The notes: a model not told the origin generated them from the sequence alone. 64,000 nt of DNA from Bacillota bacterium (GCA_023411225.1 JAEYPA010000007.1:39191-103190), one strand, 5' to 3'. Shown: positions 43,696 to 52,484, counted from the first letter of the stretch. Numbers and translations are program-made.

Positions 43696-43941
43696 ATGCA
43701 AAATGAGTTTTCTGATAAAAAAACAACTGATACATTAGAGACAACCAATTGGAGAGGTTGTGGTTCTCCATGGGGTTGTGGCTCACGTCCGCCTAATTGG
43801 GGCTGGGGTCCGGGATGTTGTCCAAGAAGAGGTCCAGGTTGGGGTCCAGGCTGGGGTCCAGGCTGGGGTCCAGGTTGGGGTCCAGGAAGAGGCCCGGGTT
43901 GGGGCCCAGGAAGAGGCCCAGGAAGAGGACCGTGGCGTTAA
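43696..43941 (+). CDS. Small Trp/Gly/Pro repeat protein
   Basis: This 81-residue protein has an N-terminal polar region (1-22), then GCGSPWGCGSRPPNWGWGPGCCPRRG, then tandem four-residue units of the type GWGP or GRGP to the end. The repeat is encoded by eight 12-base units (43831-43926). It has four cysteines, no signal peptide and no membrane helix. I do not recognise a family; a spore-coat, surface or phase-separating peptide are options. The ribosome binding site is weak (GGTGAT). A TTGACA lies upstream at 43643-43648 without a good -10. A hairpin follows. It lies between a response regulator and its kinase. Confidence 0.65.
   Translation: MQNEFSDKKTTDTLETTNWRGCGSPWGCGSRPPNWGWGPGCCPRRGPGWGPGWGPGWGPGWGPGRGPGWGPGRGPGRGPWR
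43831..43926 (+). repeat. Eight tandem 12-bp units coding for Gly-(Trp/Arg)-Gly-Pro
   Basis: The unit is GGTCCAGGTTGG or close variants such as GGCCCAGGAAGA. Units 1-4 encode the Trp form; units 5, 7 and 8 encode the Arg form. High identity between units suggests recent expansion by slippage. Confidence 0.85.
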
Positions 43942-43971
43942 TACAATTAGATGATACAATTTGTACAATAT

Positions 43972-43998
43972 GGTAGAGACTCACATTGGGTCTCTACC
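43972..43998 (+). terminator. Hairpin between repeat-protein gene and kinase gene
   Basis: Perfect arms GGTAGAGAC (43972-43980) and GTCTCTACC (43990-43998) around a 9-base loop. No T-run follows, so it may attenuate or stabilise the transcript rather than terminate it fully. Confidence 0.5.
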
Positions 43999-44031
43999 TA
44001 TCATATTATACTGCACCAGAGATAGAAAGAG

Positions 44032-45549
44032 GTGTTTTCTATATTTGCTAGACTTAAAAAGATAAAGAAATACATGAAGAGCATGAGACTCCAATTATTC
44101 GTAGTGTTACTTTTAATAGGTTGTGTCCCTATGTCCATCTTTATTGAGATTGTTACTTCTCGATATGAGGCTAAGGCGATTGAGTACCGAATAGATGATA
44201 TCAATCGAAGGTTGGATTTATTAGGGGACAAGATATCCCAGAATAGAATACTGTATGGAGAAGATAATCAAGATATTGCAACAGAAATCCGTATTATTGC
44301 GGAACAATACAGTGGACGTGTGATTTTAATCAACAGTAAGTGTAGAGTGTTGCAAGACACCTATACTTATGGTACCCAGGGGACAGTAGCTACGTTGCAG
44401 TATTTTGTGTCGGAACCAGTCATGAGGGCTATGAAGGGGGAAACTAGTAATAAAGTTGTTCGAGATACCATTGAAATTGCTATGCCTATTAACACAAAGA
44501 TTTCTACCGATAGCGCAAATAATGAGGCAGTGGTTGTGAGCAATGCAAGTGAATCCAATGAGTCAGATACTGCTATAGGTGGTGTCATGCTTGTGAAAGT
44601 TTCTATAGAGGATATCTATAAAACGATGGACTCAGTACATCAGAAAACGTACTTATTAATTGTAATATTCATACTTCTTATATTGATTTTTGCTTTAGGT
44701 TTCTCTTTTCTGGTAACTAAACCATTTAAGAAAATGATTTCCAGTATAGATCATGTGTCTGAAAGCTCCTTTGATGAAAGGGTATCTATTTCAGGATATA
44801 CGGAAGTGGAAAGCATGGTGGAGTCTTTTAATCAGATGATTGGAAGAATACAGCATCTTGAAAGTTCCAGGCAGGAATTTGTTAGTAACGTATCACATGA
44901 ATTAAAGACACCAATCACTTCTGTTAAGGTTTTGGCAGACTCCCTGTTGATGCAGGAGGATGTGTCCCCTGAACTGTATCGTGAATTTCTAGTAGATATT
45001 GCGGAAGAGATTGAACGTGAAAATAAGATAATCAATGACTTGTTGTCTCTTGTTAAGTTGGACAAGAAAGCAGGAGAAATGAATATAAGCAGTGTGGATA
45101 TCAACGAACTATTAGAACAGATTCTAAAGCGTTTGAAACCTATTGCTTCTACAAGAAATATCGAATTAATCTTTGAAAGCTTCCGACCTGTTATTGCTGA
45201 GGTAGATGAGGTTAAGATATCCTTGGCCATAAGCAATCTGATAGAGAATGCAATTAAATACAATTATGATGAAGGTTGGGTGCGGGTTTCCTTAAATGCA
45301 GATCACAAGTTCTTCTATGTAAAGGTATCTGACTCCGGAGTTGGAATTCCAGAGGAATTACAGGATCATATTTTTGAGCGTTTTTACCGCGTTGATAAAG
45401 CTAGATCTAGAGAAACAGGCGGAACCGGTCTGGGCTTATCCATTACCCGTAATGCTATACTTATGCATCGCGGAGCGATTAAGGTATATAGCAAAGAGAA
45501 GGAGGGCACTACCTTCACTGTCAGAGTTCCATTGAATTATATCTCTTAG
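44032..45549 (+). CDS. Membrane sensor histidine kinase
   Basis: This 505-residue kinase has a first membrane helix at about 22-40, an extracellular sensor region of about 160 residues, a second helix (about 203-225), then HAMP (about 226-275). A HisKA domain carries phospho-acceptor His289 in SHELKTP, and the HATPase has N (SNLIENAIKYN), DSGVGIP, and GTGLGLSI. It is typical of PhoR/VicK-like kinases. GTG 44032 is the annotated start; ATG 44074 (KSMRLQLF) is an alternative because the ribosome binding site is poor. It should phosphorylate the regulator at 42924 and is followed by a GerMN lipoprotein. Confidence 0.93.
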   Translation: MFSIFARLKKIKKYMKSMRLQLFVVLLLIGCVPMSIFIEIVTSRYEAKAIEYRIDDINRRLDLLGDKISQNRILYGEDNQDIATEIRIIAEQYSGRVILINSKCRVLQDTYTYGTQGTVATLQYFVSEPVMRAMKGETSNKVVRDTIEIAMPINTKISTDSANNEAVVVSNASESNESDTAIGGVMLVKVSIEDIYKTMDSVHQKTYLLIVIFILLILIFALGFSFLVTKPFKKMISSIDHVSESSFDERVSISGYTEVESMVESFNQMIGRIQHLESSRQEFVSNVSHELKTPITSVKVLADSLLMQEDVSPELYREFLVDIAEEIERENKIINDLLSLVKLDKKAGEMNISSVDINELLEQILKRLKPIASTRNIELIFESFRPVIAEVDEVKISLAISNLIENAIKYNYDEGWVRVSLNADHKFFYVKVSDSGVGIPEELQDHIFERFYRVDKARSRETGGTGLGLSITRNAILMHRGAIKVYSKEKEGTTFTVRVPLNYIS

Positions 45550-45567
45550 TTAGCAAAGGAGGCCTAT

Positions 45568-46491
45568 ATGAAGAAGATACAGATCGTTATTCTGCTGTTA
45601 GTTAGTCTTGTGTTTTTAAACTCCTGCAGTAACAAAGAGGACACAGTAGAATCAGATTATTATGTTTATTATATAAATAGTAATGAGACAGCATTAGTAA
45701 AACAAGCCTTTACCCCTAAACATACAGATAAGGAAGATCTCATACGTGAATTTATTCAAGCTCTGCGAGAAACCCCTAAGGATGTTACTTCTAAAAAGCC
45801 AATATCCGATGGAATTCATCGTCCAACTTATTTGTTATCGGAAGGTGGTACTGTCGTAAGACTGAATTTTGATATAAGCTACAACACACTTACAGGGGCT
45901 CAGGAAACCCTGCACAGGGCAGCAATTGTAAAGACCTTAAGTCAGATTCCGGGTATTACAGGTGTGGAGTTTTATATTAATCAGGTGGCCTTGCAGGAAG
46001 ATGGTAAAGTAGTGGGGGTTATGAATGCCAATACCTTTATTGAAGGCAGTAATTATCAAGCACAGCAGAACATAGTGCTATGTTATGCCAACAAGGATTA
46101 TGATACTCTCGTAGCTGTGGATGCTACTGCAGATTATGATGGCTCCACTTCTTTGGAGAAGATTATTATTGACCAATTGATACGAGGTCCTGCCAATATT
46201 AAAGATCTAAATCAGCCTATTTATAGTGTGATACCAAGGGGTACCAGATGCAACAGCATAGTCACCATAGATTATTGTTGCTATGTGGACTTGAGCTCCG
46301 AGTTTTTGAAAAAGACCGAAAATATGGATGATGAGCTTATCGTGTACTCCATCGTCAATTCATTGACTAGTCTACCAGCTGTCAATAAAGTAAAGTTTAC
46401 CATTGATGGAGAAAAAGTACGAAGTTATGGCTCTGTCGATAATTTTGATCAATATTTTGAAATTAATTATGATTTGATAAAAGAATCCTAG
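45568..46491 (+). CDS. GerMN-domain lipoprotein
   Basis: This 307-residue secreted lipoprotein has signal sequence KKIQIVILLLVSLVFLNSC with the lipid-attachment Cys at about residue 20. Two GerMN-like modules follow: YYVYYINSNETALVKQAF ... EDLIREFIQAL ... GGTVVRLNFDISYNTLTG (about 32-160), and VLCYANKDYDTLVAV ... EKIIIDQLIRGP ... VDLSSEF (about 170-300). GerMN occurs in spore-germination GerM and in LpqB, the lipoprotein that modulates the MtrB kinase. The position right after a sensor kinase suggests a similar modulator. AAAGGAGG precedes the ATG. Confidence 0.85.
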   Translation: MKKIQIVILLLVSLVFLNSCSNKEDTVESDYYVYYINSNETALVKQAFTPKHTDKEDLIREFIQALRETPKDVTSKKPISDGIHRPTYLLSEGGTVVRLNFDISYNTLTGAQETLHRAAIVKTLSQIPGITGVEFYINQVALQEDGKVVGVMNANTFIEGSNYQAQQNIVLCYANKDYDTLVAVDATADYDGSTSLEKIIIDQLIRGPANIKDLNQPIYSVIPRGTRCNSIVTIDYCCYVDLSSEFLKKTENMDDELIVYSIVNSLTSLPAVNKVKFTIDGEKVRSYGSVDNFDQYFEINYDLIKES

Positions 46492-46565
46492 AATAATCCT
46501 AGGTGAAAAGGTACCTACAGAGATAATTTTGAGTGCATAAAATATCTATACTGGAGGTACCTTGT

Positions 46566-48983
46566 TTGATTAAACGACCGTTACCCTTGTTACTTGGAGC
46601 TTATGTTTTGGGAGGGTTACTATATGAATTGTCCTTTATTATTCTAATAATACTGTCATTAGCAATGTTATGTTTTCTAATATTTTTCTGGTTTCGACAA
46701 TCTGCTAATCGGTATGACTATTTTCTATTCTTTATACCAATTATATTTCTCTTGGGAGCTGTCTTTATGTGGAATCAAAAACTCCCCGGTCCAGTGGACC
46801 AGGCCTTGGAGAAGGGTTCAGTGTATACCTCCTGTAAAGGAACCATTGCAAATATTCTTCAGAAGGATGATACATATCAGCTTCTGTTATCTGATGTTTC
46901 TTATAACGATTCTCTTTTAAAATCCAATTCTAATCACAATTATCATACCAATTCCACAATCTATGTTTACATCAAGGAGATGCCGAAATTAGAGTTAGGC
47001 AATAGAGTTTCAGTATCCGGTAAGTTATCTTTATTCACAAGTCCAACCAACCCTGGTCAGTTTGACGAGCGCTTCTATAATAAGTTGCAAAATATTGATT
47101 ACCGCATGATGGCAATGGAATTAAAAATACTTCAATTCAAAGTCGACTACTTTGCTCAGGGCTTGTATCTATTACGAAATAGAATGAAAACGGTATATAA
47201 TAGTCTGGGAGAGGATACGGCATCTGTCTTAAATGCAATGTTGTTGGGGGATACCAAAAACTTAAAGCCGGAGATTAAAGAATTATATCAGGCAGCAGGA
47301 ATTAGCCATGTTATAAGTATCTCAGGTATGCATATTACATTGCTGGGTATGGCTATATTTTCTCTTGTGGCTATGCTCCTTGGACGGAAATGGGCAACAG
47401 TGACAGCTGTGCTGTTCATTCTGTTTTATGGCATTCTGACAGGGTTCAGTGTCTCAACAAATCGAGCGGTAGTGATGATGATGATTTTCTTAGGTGCCGG
47501 AATGGTAGGAAGAACTTATGATTTGCTATCGGCTATTTCTCTAAGTGCTTTGTTGATCTTACTACAGGAACCTATGCAGATCTATAATACAGGATTTTTA
47601 CTCTCCTATGGAGCAATTCTTGGAATTGGTTTCAGTTATCCTATTCTTATGTCTATCGTGCCTGTGGAGGAATGGAAGAAGAGAGGAGAGGTAAAGATAC
47701 TTTCCATAAGTTCAAGGTCCCGCAGATATCTTTGTAGACTAAGAACAAACAGTCAATGCAAACTCGTTAAGTTACTTATGTTTCAATTTGCTGTGCAATC
47801 TATATTGTTTCCAATCCTGCTAGTTAGTTTTTACCGGATTCCCACCTATTCATGTCTGATGAACCTTCTCGTAGTTCCTATGATGGATTATGTCATTATA
47901 TTCGGCCTTCCGGCTGGATTCTTAGGATGCTTTTTCCTTCCGCCTGGGCGTTTCTTTCTAGCTTCTTCCCACTATATTATTGAATTTTGCAATAGAATCT
48001 GTGGACTAACTTACTATCTTCCACTTTATTATTATGTGGTAGGAAAACCTACTCAGTTGGAGTTGTACGTATATGCTATTTTGATTATTTTGGGGCTACT
48101 TCTTGTTAGCAAGGGAAAGAGAGTAGGGCTTCTTAGCATTCTACTTGGAATAGTTGTTTTGCTTATACCTTGGCCCAATGAGGGCATGTTTTCGGTTACA
48201 TCTCTAGATGTGGGGCAGGGAGACTGCTTTGTTCTTAAGACGCCTAAGGAGCATGTATATCTCATCGATGGTGGTAGTTCGGATGTAAGCGAAGTAGGAA
48301 CTTATCGAATTCTTCCATTTCTCTATTCATCAGGAATTAGTAAGGTAGACTATGTATTTGTAACTCATTGCGATAATGACCATATTTCTGGTGTGAAAGA
48401 ACTTTTGAAGGCATCAAGAAAGGGAGAATGTCAGGTAGGACAACTTGTTCTGCCACAAATCTCTTATCAGGATGAGAACTATGATGCATTGGTTGTAGCA
48501 GCAAAAGAATGTAAGGTTCCAGTGCTTAAACTAAGGAGGGGGGATTCACTAAAGGAAGGGGAGTTAAGAATTGATTGCCTTCATCCTGCCTTGGAGTATA
48601 CTCCGGTATCCGCCAATGACTATTCGTTAGTGCTTTCCGTAAGTTTTCGGGAGTTTGACATGCTGTTTACCGGGGATGTTGAAGCGGAAGGAGAAGAGTA
48701 CATAAGGACACATGGAAGATTAAAACAGTATGAGGTGTTAAAAGTTGCCCATCATGGCTCAAAGAATTCTACTGGTATGGACTTTCTTGAAGAAATCTCT
48801 CCCAAAATAGGACTTATCAGCTGTAGTTCTGGCAATAGGTATGGGCATCCCCATAAGGAATTGTTAGACAGATTGGGGAGGGCTGGATGTAAATATTATA
48901 TCACCAAGGACAGCGGAGCCATAACTTTAACAACGGATGGAACCCAGGTATGGGTGGAGGAGTATTGTGAAAATGAAAAATAG
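46566..48983 (+). CDS. comEC: ComEC/Rec2 DNA-uptake channel protein
   Basis: This protein of about 805 residues has an N-terminal membrane and OB-like domain, a competence domain with about eight helices (LLGDTKNLKPEIKELYQAAGISH, ISISGMHITLLG), and a C-terminal metallo-beta-lactamase domain. The latter has LDVGQGDCFVL, IDGG, THCDNDHISGVKEL, TGDVEAEGEE and VAHHGSKNST. This is the full ComEC layout, for transport and nuclease processing of single-stranded DNA. TTG 46566 is chosen because GGAGG at 46553-46557 sits eight bases upstream; the frame itself is open from 46533. comEB and late-competence pili genes are not in view. Confidence 0.93.
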   Translation: MIKRPLPLLLGAYVLGGLLYELSFIILIILSLAMLCFLIFFWFRQSANRYDYFLFFIPIIFLLGAVFMWNQKLPGPVDQALEKGSVYTSCKGTIANILQKDDTYQLLLSDVSYNDSLLKSNSNHNYHTNSTIYVYIKEMPKLELGNRVSVSGKLSLFTSPTNPGQFDERFYNKLQNIDYRMMAMELKILQFKVDYFAQGLYLLRNRMKTVYNSLGEDTASVLNAMLLGDTKNLKPEIKELYQAAGISHVISISGMHITLLGMAIFSLVAMLLGRKWATVTAVLFILFYGILTGFSVSTNRAVVMMMIFLGAGMVGRTYDLLSAISLSALLILLQEPMQIYNTGFLLSYGAILGIGFSYPILMSIVPVEEWKKRGEVKILSISSRSRRYLCRLRTNSQCKLVKLLMFQFAVQSILFPILLVSFYRIPTYSCLMNLLVVPMMDYVIIFGLPAGFLGCFFLPPGRFFLASSHYIIEFCNRICGLTYYLPLYYYVVGKPTQLELYVYAILIILGLLLVSKGKRVGLLSILLGIVVLLIPWPNEGMFSVTSLDVGQGDCFVLKTPKEHVYLIDGGSSDVSEVGTYRILPFLYSSGISKVDYVFVTHCDNDHISGVKELLKASRKGECQVGQLVLPQISYQDENYDALVVAAKECKVPVLKLRRGDSLKEGELRIDCLHPALEYTPVSANDYSLVLSVSFREFDMLFTGDVEAEGEEYIRTHGRLKQYEVLKVAHHGSKNSTGMDFLEEISPKIGLISCSSGNRYGHPHKELLDRLGRAGCKYYITKDSGAITLTTDGTQVWVEEYCENEK

Positions 48984-49119
48984 GTTCATGTTTCGTGAAA
49001 TTAAAACGTATAGTTTTCAATTCAATAAGTTAAATGGGATAATAAACCAAAAACCATTGATATGAGAATTTGAGAGATGATAGTATTGTGATGTAAATAT
49101 TAATATGAGAGGAGTTATC

Positions 49120-49629
49120 ATGAAAAGAGGTTTAAAATCAATCACACTATTTATTTGTACATTTATTTTAGTAGGTAGCCTGGAGGCTACCACAATTCTC
49201 GCTGAAGGTATAGTAACGCTGAATAACTTTGATTTGGTAGATGGAGGTAAGCATCTTGACTGGGATGGAGGCTCCAACTATAAAGAGGTATTTAAAGTAG
49301 CAGTGCAGGTTTATAACGAATATAAATCTGGAGTTGTACGACCTGATAGATGGAATACATTAGAGGATGTTACTATTGGTGATTATTATACAGTGAATGC
49401 AGTAAATGCCTATACATCATCGAAAGGTTATATTAGATTTAACCAATATAATATGGATCAACAGACAGATGCTCAGAATAGGCAAACTGCGTTAAAAGTA
49501 TTGGGGTATGCTCTTGGGTTGGGAGCTACGAGTAACAAAATAGATGTAATGTATAAATATACTAGTACAGCTAGTAGCTTATCAGGAAATGATAAGGCGT
49601 CTTATGATGCAGCTTATAAAGAATATTGA
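49120..49629 (+). CDS. Secreted matrixin-like protein lacking the zinc motif
   Basis: This 169-residue protein has a signal peptide (KRGLKSITLFICTF ... TILAEG). It is a paralogue of the next gene: FDLVDGGKHLDWDG, YTSSKGYIRFNQYNMD and the end SYDAAYKEY match it closely. Where the neighbour has HEIGHALGLDE it has KVLGYALGLGA, so both zinc His and the catalytic Glu are lost. It is therefore probably not a protease; it may be a binding, decoy or inhibitor protein, or a decaying duplicate. The frame is intact. ATG 49120 lies behind AGAGGAG. The two starts have nearly the same upstream sequence, showing tandem duplication. Confidence 0.72.
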   Translation: MKRGLKSITLFICTFILVGSLEATTILAEGIVTLNNFDLVDGGKHLDWDGGSNYKEVFKVAVQVYNEYKSGVVRPDRWNTLEDVTIGDYYTVNAVNAYTSSKGYIRFNQYNMDQQTDAQNRQTALKVLGYALGLGATSNKIDVMYKYTSTASSLSGNDKASYDAAYKEY

Positions 49630-49640
49630 GAGGAGCTCAC

Positions 49641-50141
49641 ATGACAATAAAGAAAAAGATGTATTTGATAATAACGGTACTATTCTTGGTGTTCAGCGGA
49701 AAGAATACTTCAGTATCCGCCTATAATCTATCAAGTTGGGATTTAGTTGATAGGGGAAAACATCTTGATTGGGATGGAAGCAGTTCCTATATGAAAGAAT
49801 GGTATGCAGCAGTAAAAACATGGAATTCATATAAACCTGGGATAATTCGTGCAGATACGGCATGGATTATTGAAGATGTAGACATCAAAGACTACAAAAA
49901 AGTAAACAATACATTTGCGTATACAAGTAGTATAGGGGTTATTCGATTTAATACATATCATATGGATGGGTTTACATCTCAGGAGAGACAAAAGACAATC
50001 ACCCATGAAATAGGGCATGCTCTCGGACTGGATGAGAATAATGGTGATAGTACCAGTATCATGCAACAAGGGAGAAAGCCACAGATCAATCTAAACTCTG
50101 ATGATAAAAAAGGATATGACGCAGCCTATAAGAACTATTAA
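49641..50141 (+). CDS. Secreted matrixin-type zinc metalloprotease
   Basis: This 166-residue protein has a signal peptide (about 1-28, ending VSAY). The protease motif HEIGHALGLDE (about residues 120-130) has two zinc His and the catalytic Glu, and the third ligand position is Asp, as in some small bacterial matrixins. A Met in SIMQQG shortly after fits the Met-turn. The fold is short compared with human MMPs. ATG 49641 has the AGAGGAG site used by its partner. Substrates are unknown; a host or surface protein or a co-secreted paralogue is possible. It is in one operon with 49120 and 50169. Confidence 0.75.
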   Translation: MTIKKKMYLIITVLFLVFSGKNTSVSAYNLSSWDLVDRGKHLDWDGSSSYMKEWYAAVKTWNSYKPGIIRADTAWIIEDVDIKDYKKVNNTFAYTSSIGVIRFNTYHMDGFTSQERQKTITHEIGHALGLDENNGDSTSIMQQGRKPQINLNSDDKKGYDAAYKNY

Positions 50142-50168
50142 ATTAAGATATCGAGGAGAAAGAATAGA

Positions 50169-50795
50169 ATGAAAGTAAAATCTGGTGTAATTATTATTTT
50201 AGCTCTGTGCTTGCTATTAATATCTGGAGTGATTATATACCTTAGAATAACTAGAGGAATTATACTGAGTAAAGAAGATATGGAGCAGATATTGAAAGAA
50301 CAAAAATTACCTGTAATCGAAGTATTTCCTTCTTATGTAGTAGATATGAATAATCTTTCAGAAGTAGTGGGAGATGCAGATTATGTTTTTGTTGCGCAAG
50401 TGGAGGAATACGTTACTTCCTTTTATGATACGGATATAGAGGAAGATGTCGAAACGGTATATAAGGTGAAGGTACTAGAGAATATTAAAGGAGTGTTAGA
50501 GGATAAGGAGAGTATTCAGGTACGAAAAGCAGGTGGAGTAAGTAAAAATGGTAAAAACCTAGTCATCTTTAGAAATGATTTGCTACCGAAATGTGGGAAG
50601 AAATATATTTTTAGCGCGTATGGGCAACCAGATGGCTCTCTCTTATGCACCGGATTTAATACAAGTATTCCAATAAATAAGGACAACAATATTCCAGAAG
50701 ATCCATCCTATCAAAACATAGTAACGTCATACAAAAATCAAATAATAACACCAAGAAAACGGTTTACATCGATATATGAAAAGGTGGCAAAGTGA
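50169..50795 (+). CDS. Membrane-anchored protein of unknown function
   Basis: This 208-residue protein has an N-terminal membrane helix (about 5-25) and a beta-rich outer domain (DADYVFVAQVEEYVTS, VYKVKVLENIKG, KYIFSAYGQPDGSLLC). I do not recognise a named domain. It starts 27 bases after the matrixin gene behind GAGGAGA and is probably co-expressed. The outer domain may be a partner or immunity-type protein for the secreted pair; this is a guess from position. Confidence 0.55.
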   Translation: MKVKSGVIIILALCLLLISGVIIYLRITRGIILSKEDMEQILKEQKLPVIEVFPSYVVDMNNLSEVVGDADYVFVAQVEEYVTSFYDTDIEEDVETVYKVKVLENIKGVLEDKESIQVRKAGGVSKNGKNLVIFRNDLLPKCGKKYIFSAYGQPDGSLLCTGFNTSIPINKDNNIPEDPSYQNIVTSYKNQIITPRKRFTSIYEKVAK

Positions 50796-50919
50796 CAGTC
50801 TTATAGGTAAATGCATTTAATCCTATATTAAAAGCTCTTGCTAAAATAATTTTAGGAGTTTGTTTATTAAAAGTAGTATAATATATAACATACATATAGA
50901 TAAAAGGAGGGTAATCTTT

Positions 50920-51717
50920 ATGGAAAAGTGCGAGTCAAGAAAAGCTGAGGAGCCAGTGTTATCCGTTAGGAATCTTGTAAAGCGTTATGATAAGTTCTCG
51001 CTGAAGGAGGTATCCTTTTCTGTGAGAAAAGGTACAATCATGGGGTTTATTGGAAGAAATGGTGCTGGTAAGACAACAACGTTAAAATCACTACTTAATA
51101 TGGTACATCCGGATGCTGGGGAAATCCAATTTTTTGGGCAGGACTTTAAGGATCATGAGTTGGAGATTAAAAGAAAGATTGGATATGTAGGAGGAATGGC
51201 AGATTACTATCCAGGAAAGAACCTAAAGACAGTAATTAAGGTGACAAAGAAATTCTATCCGGATTGGAATGAAGAGGTTTGCGAGAAACTAATGGATTTG
51301 TTCAAATTAGATCCTTCTAAGAAGATGAAAGAGTTATCCGCCGGTATGAAGGTGAAATTTTCCCTGTTGTTGGCAATGTCCCATGAAGCGAAGCTTTTAA
51401 TCTTAGATGAGCCAACCAGTGGCCTGGATCCTGTATCCAGAGATTCGTTGTTAGATGTATTCTTAGAACTAGTGAAACATGGCGGAGTCAGTATTCTGTT
51501 TTCCACTCATATTACTTCAGATTTGGAGAAATGTGCCGATGACATTACATATATTAAGAATGGTGAAATCCTTGCCTGCGAAGGACTAAAGGACTTCATA
51601 AAAGATTATGCTGATCAGGAGGAAGCGACAACTCTGGAGACAATTATGGTACATTTAGAGAAGGAAAACCTTTCTATGGATTCTATTTTTGCAGAAGAGA
51701 AGGGGGAAGTACAATGA
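50920..51717 (+). CDS. ABC transporter ATP-binding protein (YtrB-like)
   Basis: This 265-residue ATPase has Walker A GRNGAGKTT near residue 48, signature LSAGMKVKFSLL, Walker B LLILDEPTSGLDP, and switch His in STHITSD. The FYPDWNEEVCEKLMDLF stretch and the tail match the YtrB/bacitracin-type group that pairs with ABC-2 permeases. ATG 50920 is chosen because AAAGGAGG precedes it. A TATAAT at 50877-50882 could be the -10. The permease gene starts inside its stop (ATGA). No GntR regulator is present, although such systems often have one. Confidence 0.9.
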   Translation: MEKCESRKAEEPVLSVRNLVKRYDKFSLKEVSFSVRKGTIMGFIGRNGAGKTTTLKSLLNMVHPDAGEIQFFGQDFKDHELEIKRKIGYVGGMADYYPGKNLKTVIKVTKKFYPDWNEEVCEKLMDLFKLDPSKKMKELSAGMKVKFSLLLAMSHEAKLLILDEPTSGLDPVSRDSLLDVFLELVKHGGVSILFSTHITSDLEKCADDITYIKNGEILACEGLKDFIKDYADQEEATTLETIMVHLEKENLSMDSIFAEEKGEVQ

Positions 51718-52382
51718 GAGAATTACTATATAAGGATATAAGGATGGTTCTACATCCTACCTGCATTATCTTTTTGAGTTTTGCAGCTATGCTGTTTATT
51801 CCCAGTTATCCATATACAGTGGCTTGCTTCTACACAACCTTAACTTTATTTTTTGTTTGCCTTACAGCTAGAGAGAATCATGACATTGATTATATGATGA
51901 TGCTGCCAATTCAGAAGAAGGATATTGTCAAATCCAGGATTTTGCTCTTTGTCTGCATTGAGATGGCAAACTTTATACTGACTGCCATTGTAGTAGTGAT
52001 TCGTTGTACGGTATGTCCGTATGAGAATCAAGGTGGTATGGTACCAAATCTTGTCTTATTAGGAATCTATCTGTTGATGTATGGAACCTTTAATTATGTG
52101 TTTTTAACAGGACATTATAAGGATGTTAGCAAAGTTGGAAAACCATTTTTATTGGGCAGTATCCTAATGTTCCTTTTCGTTGCTCTTGAGGAAATTATTA
52201 TGATAGCCCAGATTGTTATGAGACAGTCTGATAAGAATGTCACATTATTCTTAAATGAGATGGATGGAGGAAGCCTAATGAAACAGCTACCAATCCTTCT
52301 AGGATGTATCGTACTATATGTGCTGCTCAATATTACCTGTTATAAGGTCAGTGTGAAACGACTGGAAGTACAGGATTTATAA
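51714..52382 (+). CDS. ABC-2 type permease
   Basis: This 222-residue permease has six membrane helices and overlaps the ATPase gene by four bases (ATGA), which fixes the start. The cytoplasmic segment ARENHDIDYMMMLPIQKKDIVKSR after helix two is typical of ABC-2 membrane proteins of this group, in which the loop contacts the ATPase. With the ATPase it forms an exporter of unknown substrate. A hairpin follows the stop. Confidence 0.85.
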   Translation: MRELLYKDIRMVLHPTCIIFLSFAAMLFIPSYPYTVACFYTTLTLFFVCLTARENHDIDYMMMLPIQKKDIVKSRILLFVCIEMANFILTAIVVVIRCTVCPYENQGGMVPNLVLLGIYLLMYGTFNYVFLTGHYKDVSKVGKPFLLGSILMFLFVALEEIIMIAQIVMRQSDKNVTLFLNEMDGGSLMKQLPILLGCIVLYVLLNITCYKVSVKRLEVQDL

Positions 52383-52390
52383 AAATAATC

Positions 52391-52419
52391 TTGATAAATC
52401 CGTTTATTTTAGGTACAAT
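52391..52419 (+). promoter_or_regulatory. Promoter of holA
   Basis: TTGATA (52391-52396), a 17-base spacer and TACAAT (52414-52419). It lies just before the hairpin at 52422-52448, so the transcript would begin with that stem. Confidence 0.6.
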
Positions 52420-52421
52420 AA

Positions 52422-52448
52422 ACCATGGTACGAAATCTGTACCATGGT
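52422..52448 (+). terminator. Hairpin between ABC permease and holA
   Basis: Perfect 10-base arms ACCATGGTAC and GTACCATGGT with a 7-base loop, then GTTTCTATTT. It may end the ABC operon, but it also lies downstream of the holA promoter and so may be a 5' stem of holA. Confidence 0.6.
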
Positions 52449-52484
52449 GTTTCTATTTCTAAGCAGTGAAAAGGTAAGGTATAT

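Noticed and set aside
43831..43926. CRISPR-like array
   Set aside because: Units are 12 bp, contiguous and coding, with no spacers and no cas genes nearby.
43760..43984. Alternative-frame and antisense Val/Gln- or Ser/Trp/Thr-rich repeat proteins over the 12-bp repeat
   Set aside because: Any 12-bp repeat keeps all frames open. Only the frame starting at 43696 begins outside the repeat with a polar head and a plausible start.
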